Assembly: GCF_036711975.1 (NCBI RefSeq)
Contig: NC_091966.1
Coordinates: forward strand, 1,867,501-1,931,500
Reading direction: 5' to 3'
Origin: Onthophagus taurus
Lineage: Eukaryota > Arthropoda > Insecta > Coleoptera > Scarabaeidae
DNA length: 64,000 nucleotides
Shown in pieces: positions 34,231 to 44,569 of this stretch. Under the pieces are notes generated by a model. It saw only the letters and a list, made by a program, of their open reading frames with translations. It did no database searches and was not told the origin of the DNA. The stretch's first letter is position 1. Each line of letters begins with the position of its first letter. The position numbers and the translations under genes were made by a program.

Positions 34231-37200
34231 CATAGACAAAGAAAAGAATATAGATTGCGCTTGTTCCTGCGCGTACGAAATAAAACTCATAGACAAAGAA
34301 AAGAATATAGATTGCGCTTGTTCCTGCGCGTACGAAATAAAACTTAAGAGTTTTGGTCGCGGCCATTTTTATCCAATGTGACTGCAACAGGAATATATTA
34401 GCATTTACCGTCTTTCTCTATTTAGCAAAGCAGTTGAAGCAGGTCCGTAATAGGAATTTGTAAATTAATTTCCAAGGTAATATTCACACCATTTTAGCAC
34501 TTAGAAATTGGAAGTATTTTCGTTCTAGGATCATTTTGTAATAGTAAAACAAAGAAATGATTAGTTTCGGTAAGCAATGGCGGTCAAAGTATTAAATAAG
34601 ATATGAAAATAATAAAAATGCCTTCTATTTTATAAAACTTTTATTGATGGCTAAATAATATAAGTTTGTTCAACTTCTGCCTTACAGGAGAACCCAACAT
34701 TTTTTCATTGTATAATTTGGCTAAATTGTACAATCGAATTTTGACGTAGGATTTTATAATTATTTTAATTAAAAAATATGGATGTTCATCCAATATATCA
34801 TTTTCCATAAAATGATTTTTTAATGTCGGAAATAAATTATTAATATTTCCTGATGTTTTTTCAAATATAGTTTGTGTTACATTATTTATAATGTTTTTAT
34901 CGCTTGGAATTTTATTTTCCGTTAAGAACATTATTTTTCTAATTAATGTTTCTGTGTTCATACACAAATCGACAACCCCTCTCGATGGTATTATCAATCC
35001 ACCTGAAATTATGAACAATATAATTAGTACTGTTTCAATAGAAGGAATTTATAATTTACCCATATTTTTTAATAATACAAATTTATAATTTTGGTTGCTG
35101 GACTGGTTATCGTCATTATGTAGAGCATTTAAACAGATATTGCAATGTACAATTTTGGTGGCCATCCTTATTACATAACCACATATGTATGTTACAACAT
35201 TTTCTGCATACATACTTATAGGAATTTGAGTTGGTAACATATAATCATGTTCCTGCAATAAATTAATATCGATTTCTTTATATCGATTAGTGTTACATGT
35301 TACAATATTATATTTAGCGAGGGATGATGGAATGCTTAATACCACTGTCGTATCCAGTACCTTTGCATTACCTCCTTCTAAATTTGGAATATTGCCATGT
35401 AACAACAGTTTTTTAAAGGAATTATAAAATTCTTGACAGGAACGATTATTATTCCACCCATTTCTTGTCCTACCAAAAACACAAAAAGCAATATTAAGAT
35501 AGTTATTAGTACATATATAGTTACTTAGCTTACCTTACACAACAGAAAAACAATTCCAAATGGTCTTGACTACATTTGTATGTCAGCAGGTAAGGAATTT
35601 TATTTGTTTTTACAAATTCGTCATATATACCAATAATTGAACTTATTGTTATTAACATACCAATTATGGGAGTTTTTTTTCTTGAGGCGCATAAATAGTT
35701 TCCCGAGTTATCTCTTAATAATAATAATTCATTTTGGGCACCTAACAAATATGGCGTCCAATAAAATTCGTTTCCCTGTCGAAGGGGAGATTTAAAATTT
35801 TTACCAAACGGGTTAATTGAATTTAATACGTCAAACACATTATAAATTCTTTCTAAAAAGTTGATAGTTGCTTGACTATCTTTAAAATCATCCAACATCA
35901 AACAGTTTTTTAGAAATTCTAAGGCTTTAGCAACACTGTTACTAAATACTTGTGCAGCCAAATTGACCTAAAATTTCAAAAATTAGTTAAAAAACATTTT
36001 CTAAATTCTACTGCATGTTGTTTACCTTCATTTTTTGATTTTCCCAGTTTATATGGTTTTTTTTCAATTTTTGGCTATTTTTATGGCTATTTTTAAACCT
36101 TCTTCTTCTTGCAATTTTTGCAGCTTTACAATGTAATCCCATCTTACCATTTCATTTCTGCCATCCACTATAATATTTAATGTTGAGAAATGGTTTCTTA
36201 GTAACTTTAGCATATGTGCTGCATCAAATATGGCATAAACGTTTTCTTTTGTTGTAGGATGACTAAAACATGGTCTAATATTTCGTAAATCTGACCAGTC
36301 ACACCCTAACTCTTTAAACATTGCAAAATTGGTATTTGGTCCATCACACGTAATTGATGGCACTATGACGCCCACTTCATTTAATCTTATTAACGCTTCT
36401 TTAACGAGGTTAGCTTTTTCTTGTCCGTTTAAGGATTTTATAAAAAAATATCCTATTGGTAATTTCCATTTTTGCGTCAAGCTAACCACCATAAAAACTA
36501 ACGCCTCTGATGCTGGTTCACGGTCATCATCTTCACTTGGTATACCGAAATCCACGTAACCAAAACCATTGATGTCTATTTTTTTCTTTATTGCAATTTC
36601 ATCAAACATTAAAGAACATATGTTTTTAAAGCCTTTTGATTCTTGTTGCTTAGTAATAGCATTCAATGTATTTAATGAAATTTGCTGAAAACCAGGTTCA
36701 CAATTAACTGCGGTGTACCATTTTCTAATTGTAGCTTGATGTGGCAATGCCAATTTAAATTCTTTACGAACGTATTCATACGCTCTACTTGAAAAAAAAT
36801 TTAGTGTCATTGCAAATTTTCGCAGATCAGGGGGATACAATTCTCTCGTAATAGCGCCCCGTTGGCTGTTTTTTATGTAGCGTAAAATTAAACTTTTCGG
36901 TACACCATCCAATGACCTTTCCAAATACTCAACGCCTGTTGTTGAAACAAGATTAACATTGCGTAATTTTACAATTACTTGTTTTAGTGACTGAATCTGT
37001 TGTCTAAGGCTTTTAATGACTTTTTTTCGGTAAGCTAATTTCTGATCCTTTTTAGCAATTTTTTTACCTATTCTATGTTTTACGCTGCGAAATTTTTCTA
37101 AAGAAGAACTAAAACATTAGGGAGTTAATAAAAAAAGTAAAATTAAATCAAAATTGACTGTATACCTGTAACTGTGAATACTTTGGATAAATTTCACACG

Positions 37201-38782
37201 CTTTCTTCTTGTTCCACTCGATGTTCCGCTTCCAGATGAATCCAATTGCCTAAAATGTTAAAAGCATATGATAATTGGAATAAAATTTTAGAAAAAATCA
37301 ATATTACTAACCGTTTAGAACCTCTTCGACTACCATCTCCACTTCTATAATTAATTAATAGTTGTATTATAAAAGATAAATTATATTGCAAAGTTTATTC
37401 ATATAAAAACGAACTTACGAACTACTCATCTCCGGCAGTGTAGAATCTTCCATTGTTTGATCCGACTCAGGAATATTAAGGAAAGGTAGAGCATTAGGAC
37501 CTAAACATTTTTTTCCACCTTTTACAATGAAATCTTCTTCAGTGAAATGTGCTGAACAAATGCGTAATGAACTTTTCCATGTCAAATGTTCCATTCTAAT
37601 AAGCAATAAATATTTCTTAAACATTTCGCCTTCAGGTAATCTACATCATAAAATTTTATTTATTTTTATATTTATTTCTTTTTATATTTGGTTAAAACAA
37701 TTTTATATTATTACCTGTGAAATGATATTTCACTCTCTGGAGGAAGTAACCTCTGAACATTTTTACAATTTGGCACACAACAAGCCATACTGTAAAATAA
37801 AATTAAAATAATTAAACAAAAACAATAAATGTTTATACATACACTATTATTATGGGAACTAGTGAAAAATGTTTTACTTACCTTTGTAAATTAACACGTT
37901 TTAACGTTAATTTAAATCTATTTAAAACCCAAAAGCTATACAACTAAACTTAAAAACTATTCTAAGGAAACACTAACTAACGCAAAAATCTAACAACTAT
38001 AAAAATAAACTAAATAAACTATGTACTAAAAAACACTAAGAAAAATAATAAGAACACAAAGAAAAATAAGAAGACACTAAGACAATGAAACAACTACAAC
38101 GGCGGATAGATCAAGAGTGATGTTGCTTTTAAAAGAAATATTTTACCCAACCAACAAATACATTCAGATGTTTGTTTTGTAGGCCTTTCTTACCTGCTAG
38201 GGACCCAAATCTATTTTTACATTTTTCAAAGAAAAAACCTTATTCTTTTCAGGTAGTTCTTTTTTCTCATTTTATGCAATGCTTTTATTTCAATATTTTA
38301 TTCCATTATATCAATATATTACATGCCCTGTGATTGAAAACAATAAACAATTTCTTCAATGATAATTATTCTAATTTCTTTTAAAGAATTCTTTAAATTG
38401 CTATATTGTTATAGTAATTTATTGTTTTAAAGTATTTCAGAATAAGAACAATAATCTCCTTCTTGCAACCGTAACAATTCACCATATTAATATGATTATA
38501 ATCAATTACACACAATGTAATCTATCAATATAATCAATATAATTAGCCTATTAAGTTATTGATATAGGTATTTTTAAATATATCACTTATAGGTTAGGTT
38601 TTAAGTGAAAAAGGACAAAACAATAACTAACTTACTTCCATCCTACTTCCCAGCCATAAACAATGACAGTAGTATATTGCTATCTCAGTCATATTGGATA
38701 AAAATGGCCGCAATTAAAACTGTTAAGATTTTTTGGATGCGCAGTAGACCAAGCCTCATCTATATTACTATCTTTGTCTATG
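34231..38782 (-). mobile_element. P element, nearly intact, 4.55 kb
   Basis: The ends read CATAGACAAAG and, inverted at the right, CATAGACAAAG, extending as imperfect inverted repeats for about 100 bp (shared GCGGCCATTTTTATCCAAT). An exact 8-bp target duplication GATTTAAC flanks it (34223-34230, 38783-38790), the P-element length. The first 57 bases of the left end are duplicated in tandem (34231-34287 and 34288-34344). It encodes a THAP9-like transposase in eight exons on the minus strand. The empty site GTCTGATTTAACCTAAA survives in two other copies of the host promoter (42771 and 43813). Confidence 0.93.
34641..37788 (-). CDS. P-element transposase, THAP domain, one frameshift
   Basis: Predicted exons (minus): 37715-37788, 37419-37640, 37312-37344, 37166-37249, 36026-37108, 35534-35967, 35060-35469, 34641-35002; all borders GT-AG and all phases match. 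Total 2,702 nt, one short of 901 codons including the stop. Exons 1-2 give a C2CH THAP DNA-binding domain (CCVPNC, W, CSAHF, then ALPFL). Exon 5 has a basic coiled-coil-like start (KVIKSLRQQIQSLKQVI) and the RNase H-like core with LMFDEIAIKK and CDGPNTNF. Later exons carry HINWENQKMK, CSQDHLELFFCCVR and YICGYVI, as in THAP9/P transposases; about 900 residues matches human THAP9. The frame slips by one base near 36066-36075, in an A-rich run between KIAKN and KKNHINW. Either a real recent lesion or a sequencing error. Confidence 0.88.
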
Positions 38783-38790
38783 GATTTAAC

Positions 38791-39577
38791 CTAAAAAAAT
38801 TTAACCTCAATAATGCCATACAAATATTTCGGAAAAACAACTTTTAGAGATAGGTTTTGGTGATATTATGGTATTAAAATAATTCTTATCGATGTTATTT
38901 AATTGTAAATCATGTACAGCAGCTGTACCTTTACAATTCTTAACAGTCTCAGGTACAGTTAACAATAAAACACCTTCCTCATCATAAACATCTTTTAATC
39001 GGTTCCAATTATTAATAAAAGGACTTTCAACAACTTGAACATACATTGTAGCATTATGAGGAATAACAATACAATCTTTTTCTAATAAATCATTGTGAGC
39101 ATTTTTGAATGTACCAAAAGCACCCTCTCCTATTAATTCAGTATCAAATACTTCAGTAACCAAAATATTCGCCTTAAAATCCATATCAACCCCAATTTTA
39201 ATATCGGTGGATCGTTTTGGAATAACTTTTATTTTGCCACTGAACCCATTCTCATCAATTACCTTCTTAGCACACTCCCCCATTGGGTTAAAAGCTTCAC
39301 AAGCAACAACACTATCGGCTCCATGTCTTACAGCCATCATAGATAACAAACCTGTTCCCGTTCCTATATCTAAAACGTTCGCCTTCTTTCCTTGCGAATG
39401 CATTCGATCAATCGCCACTTTCAAAGCTGCTTCATACTTTTCGTTTCGCTCATAATCGTGTAACATATCAGCATAAGCAGCTCTCGCGACTTCTTGATGA
39501 AAATTGTAATTCTCACTTTGTATTTCCCAGGCCATTTGGCCCGTAATGGGGTTGAGGCGTTGCGTAAAAATACTCAT
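38791..39577 (-). pseudogene. Truncated PRMT7 copy 1, fused to mRpS34 start
   Basis: 39577 down to about 38848 is codons 1-243 of PRMT7 (through PKPI), with only a few differences from the parent and motif I and the double-E loop intact. There it joins, out of register and antisense, the first codons of mRpS34 (ATG at about 38814 on the plus strand, CCATACAAATATTTCGG). The joint is TTTTAGAGATAGG with an AG overlap. Frame remains open past the joint for 16 codons (SKSCFSEIFVWHY), so a short first-module protein could be made, lacking the second module and most of the first module's beta-barrel region. Partial duplication, probably non-functional as an enzyme. Confidence 0.85.
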
Positions 39578-39878
39578 CGTAACAGTTTTATAAGTAATTA
39601 ATTGTTTTAAAACAAATTTAAAAAACATTCAATGTTTTTGAGGTTAGTGTATACATACGGCGATTTATGTTTTGATAGTTGAGCGACATCTATGATTTAA
39701 TTAATGTATTAAAAAAATATATTATTTAGTAAATTAATTTCTAAAATTGTTTTAAAATTAAAATTTGTTTGAATAATTAAATTAAAAACAATAACTTATT
39801 ATTTTAATTGAAAAAATAATAAAATAATTTTAATTTGTTTGAAATGTGGCGCCATCTTTTAATACTTTAAGTCTGATT
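39578..39878. promoter_or_regulatory. PRMT7/mRpS34 promoter, copy 1
   Basis: Second copy of the shared head-to-head promoter, with the GTATACATACGGCG and GGCGCCATCTTTTAATA blocks. It is interrupted at GTCTGATT by the element at 39879-41735. Confidence 0.65.
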
Positions 39879-41735
39879 CATACCCCTGGCACTTAATAGG
39901 AGCTAGGTTAACCATTGTGAACATAGTCACGAATGTTATTGTTAGTATAGAACCGACGCATTGATGGCGCTAGTGTTCATTATATCGTTACCAACTTCAG
40001 GGACGACTTAGGAAAGCTTTGTTTTGTTGACAATGACAGTTTGTTGGTGTAAGTTGATGTTTAAGAATTTTGTAAGTTTTCGGTGTTTTTTAAGTAATTT
40101 GTTACTATGTATTTTATTAAGGATGTTATTTTCCGAAGTTTTACTTATGGTAAGTACATTTAATTTAAGAGTTTTCTTTTTTTATAAATGTAACTTAAAA
40201 ATGACAAATGTGTAGGTACATCTTTTTTAATAGAAAATTAGTGGAAGGAATTACACTACGGATGAATGCAGAGAACGGTGTGGAACTTTTTACCGATTTC
40301 CAAACCCAAAACTATCCACAAATATTTTAACTAAGTGGATGGGAAGAATTATGGCAATATGAAGACATGAGAATTTACAGAAATGTTCATGGTGGAAAGC
40401 ATTTCTCTAAGGAACATGTTGGATGGAATAGTAATAAGGAATAATAGTATGTTCTAGTTTTGCCGATGGTATGACAAGAGATTATGAGTTTATATATATA
40501 TTTTATATATTATAAACATTATACATAGGTCTGTACCTACAGGCTTATACATGCATGTTATATATTATATATAATTAAATAAATGTTATAATATAATAAT
40601 ATACCAAGGACAGTAGAATCTAACAGGACTGCTACATCCATTGTATTTTTGTAGTCCACTACGGGTTGGTTGCCCGCACTCTACGTCACACTATTTGCCA
40701 CGCCTGGTAACTGTCTGTGTTTTTAGAGGTTATATGATAGACATTAATACGTCTAAAAACATAAAACTTCAAAAATATAATGAATACGTCTAGGATATAA
40801 CCTCTAATAATACACAGCAAACACAGACCATAACAACAGCTGGGCGTGGAAAATGGTATGACGTAGTTTGCGGGCAGGTTGTCACAACAATGGATGTAGC
40901 AGTCCTGTTAGATTCTACTGTCCTTGATAATATACCATAATTATAATACTTATTATACTTATAACTTTTTATTTATTTAATTTCTGTGTTAGATAAAATA
41001 CCATAGTAACATATTGTAAGCAATTTTGTTGGATCTTTATATATACAGCAATTAACCTTTGTGTAACATCAAATCAATGTTAAAATTTTAATATGACTGT
41101 TGTAACAATTGTACTTATACATTAAATTTTTATTTTATGAACGTTTTAGGATGAACCGATAGTCAGAATGTGATAAAGGTTTCAAATTGGAAACGAATTA
41201 GGAAAAATAACAAAAAAATAAAATAAGAGTATTGAATACTGTTAATACTAATAATAAACGTCTTTATTCAACATAAATTATAATGCAAAATAGAACATAA
41301 AGTGTCTATTCCAAATTACAGTGCACATATCTGAATTAATGTGAATTTTTCTGATATTGTTAACATTTCCAACTATTGTAATTGTAAATTTCAATTATTT
41401 TATTTATTATTATTTCTGTTTAAAACTTTATAACTAGAAAACTTTTTCTTTATTATCTAAGATTGATTTATTGTCTAAGTTTTAAGTTTTTTACTGTTCA
41501 AAACTGTACTTTTGTTTTACAACATTCAATATTTAAATAAAATTTTTAAGTATACAACATACACTTCTTAATTGCCCCAAAATCAAAAAATTATCTGAAA
41601 AGTTTTTTTAGAATAAAAAATATGTCACAGTTGAAATTGGCGGTATTTGATATTAGTATGGAATCAAGCATTTGGTGGCGCTAGTGCTGAGCGACAAAAA
41701 TTCAACGCTAATGTCACATCTATACATTATCTATG
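39879..41735. mobile_element. P-like element with 8-bp duplication
   Basis: Exact 8-bp flanks GTCTGATT (39871-39878 and 41736-41743) bound 1,857 bp that starts CATACCCC and ends ATCTATG, so only CATA is clearly inverted. Near 40240-40330 the plus strand encodes a decayed THAP-like string (CGTFYRFPNPKLSTNI then KWM). Eight-base duplication, CAT ends and a THAP relic together suggest the P superfamily, but a family different from the 34231 element. A 322-bp MITE is nested inside. The class is tentative. Confidence 0.6.
40605..40926. mobile_element. Foldback MITE with 9-bp duplication
   Basis: A 40-bp perfect inverted repeat starts CAAGGACAGTAGAATCTAAC at both ends; the rest of the 322 bp pairs imperfectly over nearly its whole length. 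The flanks are ATAATATAC on both sides (40596-40604, 40927-40935), an exact 9-bp duplication as made by Mutator-like elements. Non-coding. Confidence 0.85.
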
Positions 41736-41743
41736 GTCTGATT

Positions 41744-42477
41744 TAACCTAAAAAAATTTAACCTCAATAATGCCATACAAATATTTCGGAAAAACAACTT
41801 TTAGAGATAGGTTTTGGTGATATTATGGTATTAAAATAATTTTTATCGACGTTATTGAATTGTAAATCATGTACAGCAGCTGTACTTTTATAATTCTTAA
41901 CACTCTCAGGTAGATTTAACAATAAAACACTTTCCTCATCATAAACATCTTTTAATCGGTTCCAATTATTAATAAAAGGACTTTCAACAACTTGAACGTA
42001 CATTGTAGCATTATGTGGAATAACAATACAATCTTTTTCTAATAAATTATTGTGAGCATTTTTGAAGGTACCAAAAGCACCCTCTCCTATTAATTCAGTA
42101 TCAAATAGTTCAGTAACTAAAATATTCGCCTTAAAATCCATATCAACCCCAATTTTAATATCGGTGGATCGTTTTGGAATAACCATTATTTTGCCACTGA
42201 ACCCATTCTTATTAATTACCTTCTTAGCACACTCCCCCATTGGATTAAAAGCTTCACAAGCAACCACATTATCTGCTCCATGTCTTACAGCCATCATAGA
42301 TAACAAACCTGTTCAACACTTTCAAAGCTGCTTCATACTTTTCGTTTCATTCATAATCGTGTAACATATCAGCATAAGCAGCTCTCGCGACTCCTTGTTG
42401 AAATTGTAATTCTCACTTTGTATTTCCCAGGCCATTTGTCCCGTAATGGGGTTGAGGCGTTGCGTAAAAATACTCAT
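41744..42477 (-). pseudogene. Truncated PRMT7 copy 2, fused to mRpS34 start
   Basis: Same fusion joint as copy 1 (mRpS34 ATG at about 41772 on the plus strand). The PRMT7 part lies from 42477 down to about 41808. Near 42315 a 58-base segment is replaced by two bases, removing motif I (the SAM-binding GTGTG loop) and shifting the frame. Several other substitutions. Clearly a pseudogene. Confidence 0.88.
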
Positions 42478-42802
42478 CGTAACAGTTTTATAAGTAATTA
42501 ATTGTTTTAAAACCAATTTAAAAAACATTCAATGTTTTTGAGGTTAGTGTATACATACGGCGATTTATGTTTTGACAGTTCGGCGACATCTATGATTTAA
42601 TTAATGTATTAAAAAAATATATTATTTAGTAAATTAATTTCTAAAATTGTTTTAAAATTAAAATTTATTTAAATAATTAAACTAAAAACAATAACTTATT
42701 ATTTTAATTGACAACATATTAAAATAATTATAAATTATTTGAAACGTGGCGCCATCTTTTAATATTTTAAGTCTGATTTAACCTAAAAAAATTTAACCTC
42801 AA
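42478..42802. promoter_or_regulatory. PRMT7/mRpS34 promoter, copy 2 (uninterrupted)
   Basis: Third copy of the shared promoter, with an intact GTCTGATTTAACCTAAA at 42771, the site hit by transposons in copies 0 and 1. Confidence 0.65.
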
Positions 42803-43518
42803 TAATGCCATACAAATATTTGAAAGAAAAATAACAACTTATAGAGATAGGTTTTGGTGATATTATGGTATTAAAATAATTTTTATCGACGTTACTTAAT
42901 TGTAAATCATATACAGCAGCTGTAACTTTACAATTCTTAACAGTTTCAGGTACAGTTAACAATAAAACACCTTCCTCGTCATAAACACCTTTTAATCGGT
43001 TCCAATTATTACTAAAAGGACTTTCAACAACTTGAACATACATTGTAGCATTATGTGGAATAACAATACAATCTTTTTCTAATAAATCATTGTGAGCATT
43101 TTTGAAGGTACCAAAAGCACCCTCTCCTATTAATTCAGTATCAAATACTTCAGCAACTAAAATATTCGCCTTAAAATACATATCAACCCCAATTTTAATA
43201 TCGGTGGATCGTTTTGGAATAACTTTTATTTTGCCACTGAACCCATTCTCATCAATTACCTTCTTAGCACAATCCCAAATTGGGTTAAAAGCTTCACAAG
43301 CAACAACACTATCAGCTCCATGTCTTACAGCCATCATAGATAACAAACCTGTTCAACACTTTCAAAGCTGCTTCATACTTTTACTTTCGCTCATAATCGT
43401 GTAACATATCAGCATAAGCAGCTCTCGCGACTTCTTGATGAAAATTGTAATTCTCACTTTGTATTTCAAAGACCATTTGTCCCGTTATGGGGTTGAGGCG
43501 TTGCGTAAAAATACTCAT
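42783..43518 (-). pseudogene. Truncated PRMT7 copy 3, fused to mRpS34 start
   Basis: PRMT7 part 43518 down to about 42850, mRpS34 ATG at about 42806 (plus). It carries exactly the same 58-to-2-base replacement as copy 2 (near 43355), so copies 2 and 3 share an ancestor after that change. The mRpS34-side part is further altered (TTTGAAAGAAAAATAACAAC). Confidence 0.88.
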
Positions 43519-43860
43519 CGTAACAGTTTTATAAGTAATTAATTGTTTTAAAACCAATTTAAAAAACATTCAATGTTTTTGAGGTTAGTGTATACATACG
43601 GCGATATATGTTTTGACAGTTCGGCGACATCTATGATTTAATTAATGTATTAAAAGAAATATATTATTCAATAAATTAATTTCTAAAATTGTTTTAAAAT
43701 TAAAATTTATTTAAATAATTAAATTAAAAACAATAACGTATTATTTTAATCGAAAAAATATTAAAATAATCATAATTTGTTTGAAATGTGGCGCCATCTT
43801 TTAATATTTTAAGTCTGATTTAACCTAAAAAAAAGTTAACCTAAAAATTTTACCTCAACA
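43519..43860. promoter_or_regulatory. PRMT7/mRpS34 promoter, copy 3, serving mRpS34
   Basis: Fourth copy, 342 bp between the ATG of PRMT7 copy 3 and the ATG of intact mRpS34; shared GGCGCCATCTTTTAATA and GTCTGATTTAACCTAAAA blocks present. This one is directly upstream of the intact mRpS34 gene. Confidence 0.75.
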
Positions 43861-44519
43861 ATGCCATACAAATATTTCGGAAAAACAACAACTTTTAGAG
43901 GCAAAACCCTATGGGAAATCTTAGGAAATTTAAAAAACTTAGGAATCGGACGTGTTATAGTCCGAAGTGCTTTTGAAAAATATCCTGAACCTTCCTTCAT
44001 AAAAATAGTTAAGGTTGAAACTTTGCCGTCACCAAAAGAACCTTCTATTGATGTAATAACATTATTTTAAATTTTCCATCATTTTTAGTAACTAATTAAA
44101 TGTTTTAGAATGTTCGTAAAGTTAAAGTTTTAGTGGAAAAAACTTTTAGAGGAGTAAAATCACCTAATCTTGCAACGATAGAGTCGAGTTCTTATAAAAC
44201 GGATTACAGATTACTTTCAAAAGATGAAGAAGCGGAATATTGCAAAATTGAGAAAAAACCTGAAGTACAAATGAAAATTTTACCAAGAACTATGGCTTTA
44301 CCACCGTTATTAAAAGAAGTGATAATTCGAGAAATGAAAGCTGATGGAAAAATAGTAAAAGATGAACCAATGATCGAAATTGTTTATAATAGGCATGTGA
44401 TTAAAAATAAAAAAATTAATACTAGAATTGCTAACGAAGGTGAAAAACCAAATGTTGAAATTAATATTGGTTTAGGTAAACCTAGTTGTTCGCGACTTTA
44501 TAAAGGATTAGAAATATAA
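43861..44519 (+). CDS. mRpS34: Mitochondrial ribosomal protein S34
   Basis: Exons 43861-44052 and 44109-44519, GT-AG, phase 0, 200 residues, near the usual length. mS34 is a metazoan-specific protein of the mitochondrial small ribosomal subunit. Family marks: the N-terminal PYKYFGKTTTFRGKTLWEIL, NLKNLGIGRVIVRSAFEKYPE, VKVETLPS, then VRKVKVLVEKTFRG, SSYKTDYRLLSKDEE, and the end ANEGEKPNVEINIGLG. Its start is conserved in the three fused copies upstream, which proves the ATG region is old. It ends 50 bp from the stop of the IQCK-like gene on the other strand; AATAAA at 44551-44556 lies in that gap. Confidence 0.93.
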
Positions 44520-44550
44520 ATTTTGATTTTGAGAAAAATATATATTATTT

Positions 44551-44556
44551 AATAAA
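44551..44556 (+). terminator. Poly(A) signal of mRpS34
   Basis: AATAAA 32 bases after the mRpS34 stop codon and before the convergent gene's stop codon. Confidence 0.55.
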
Positions 44557-44569
44557 TAGTAAAGATGAA

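Noticed and set aside
38791-39628. A second functional PRMT7 gene
   Set aside because: The copy ends after codon 243 at the fusion with mRpS34 sequence and lacks the second module and C-terminal exons.
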